From a bacterium (GTDB taxonomy: Bacteria; Gemmatimonadota; Gemmatimonadetes; Gemmatimonadales; Gemmatimonadaceae), in assembly GCA_021802745.1 (NCBI GenBank), contig JAJZRK010000190.1, positions 1-6,305 of the forward strand: a stretch of DNA of 6,305 bases. Direction: 5' to 3'. A model generated the notes under the pieces. That model was given only the letters and a program-made list of their open reading frames with translations, was not told the origin of the DNA and did no database searches. Shown in pieces: positions 5,688 to 6,305 of this stretch (the stretch's first letter is position 1; the number at the start of each line of letters is the position of its first letter). The position numbers and the translations under genes were made by a program.

Positions 5688-6298
5688 CAGAACTTCCGCA
5701 TCACGCCAACCACCACGCCTTCAATCCGGATGTCGTCCGTCCGGTCGAAGTACATGGGGGCGAGCGCCTCGTTGGCCGGCTGCAGCCGCACGCGCCCGTC
5801 GCGCTCACGGTAGAAGCGCTTGACCGTGGCCGCCGAGCCGTTCAGCATGGCGATGACCATCTCCCCGTTCTCCGCCGTCTGCCGCTGGTTGACCACCACC
5901 AGGTCGCCGTCGGTGATGTGGTCGTCCACCATGGAATTGCCGCGCACACGGAGCACGTAATGCGTGCCGCCGCGCCGGATGAAGTCATCCGGTACGGCGA
6001 CGGTCTCGCCGCTCGACGAATGCTCGATGGCGGTGCCGGCGGCCACCGCGCCAAGCAGCGGAAGCTCAATGGACTGGGGAAACGCCTCCGAGGGGAGAAT
6101 CTCGATGGCGCGGCTCTCGTTGTAGCTGCGCTTGATGTAGCCCTTGCGCTCGAGATTCGTGAGGTGTTCGTGGACCGTCGCCAGCGAGTTATAGTTGAAG
6201 TGCGCGGCGATCTCCTCGAAACTGGGGGCGTAGCCGTGGTCGCCCTGATACCCCTGCAGGTAGTCGAGAATCTGGCGCTGGCGCTTGGTGAGCGGCAT
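5687..6298 (-). CDS. lexA: LexA SOS repressor (autocleaving)
   Basis: LexA represses DNA-damage genes and cuts itself when RecA filaments form. The 203-residue product has both usual domains. A winged HTH covers about residues 1-68, beginning PLTKRQRQILDYLQGY, with EEIAAHFNYNSLATVHEHL as the HTH. The S24 protease domain covers about 78-203. The scissile Ala-Gly is at 87-88 (AVAAGTAIE), the nucleophile is S122 in RGNSMVDDHI, and the general-base lysine is K160 in ATVKRFYRE. All parts needed for autocleavage are intact. The recognition region reads FNYNSLATVHEHLTNLERKG where characterised LexA proteins typically have something like LGLSSPSTVHRHLKALEEKG, so the operator may differ. The start at 6298 gives the canonical N-terminus, but only 7 bases upstream are visible, so its own SOS box, if present, is outside the window. 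It is convergent with trpD. Confidence 0.96.
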   Translation of the reverse strand: MPLTKRQRQILDYLQGYQGDHGYAPSFEEIAAHFNYNSLATVHEHLTNLERKGYIKRSYNESRAIEILPSEAFPQSIELPLLGAVAAGTAIEHSSSGETVAVPDDFIRRGGTHYVLRVRGNSMVDDHITDGDLVVVNQRQTAENGEMVIAMLNGSAATVKRFYRERDGRVRLQPANEALAPMYFDRTDDIRIEGVVVGVMRKF

Positions 6299-6305
6299 GG
6301 CGACG

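Overview
The window is a GC-rich (about 70% by eye), tightly packed bacterial chromosome segment. It holds seven protein genes, and two of them, purB and lexA, lie at or near the window edges. I see no mobile element, CRISPR array, tRNA or rRNA. The combination of high GC, a human-type adenylosuccinate lyase, start codons without Shine-Dalgarno sequences and a divergent LexA DNA-binding domain suggests a member of Gemmatimonadota or a related phylum. That assignment is an inference from style, not from a database match.

Left half, minus strand (read right to left from about 3175): truA, a transaldolase-family gene, an HtrA/Deg-type protease gene and purB (110 codons visible). Each junction is a stop/start overlap (TGATG, ATGA, ATGA), so these four genes almost certainly form one translationally coupled operon. 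A plausible promoter sits so close to the truA ATG that the mRNA may be leaderless. The operon joins tRNA modification (TruA), envelope protein quality control (a predicted lipoprotein HtrA) and purine synthesis (PurB). Its second gene encodes a transaldolase fold in which the Schiff-base lysine and nearly all other known catalytic residues are replaced.

Centre: a 150-bp divergent intergenic region (3175-3324) separates this operon from a plus-strand pair. The pair is a 432-residue GAF / coiled-coil / GAF protein with no recognisable output domain, followed with an 8-bp overlap by trpD (anthranilate phosphoribosyltransferase).

Right end: lexA (minus strand) converges on trpD. A 33-bp gap separates them, and a stem-loop there may end one or both transcripts. 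LexA has intact cleavage and catalytic residues, but its recognition-helix region is unlike that of well-studied LexA proteins.

Most genes are ordinary housekeeping genes. The strongest candidate for something undescribed is the catalytically dead transaldolase-like protein fixed between truA and htrA. The next is the output-less GAF protein coupled to trpD.
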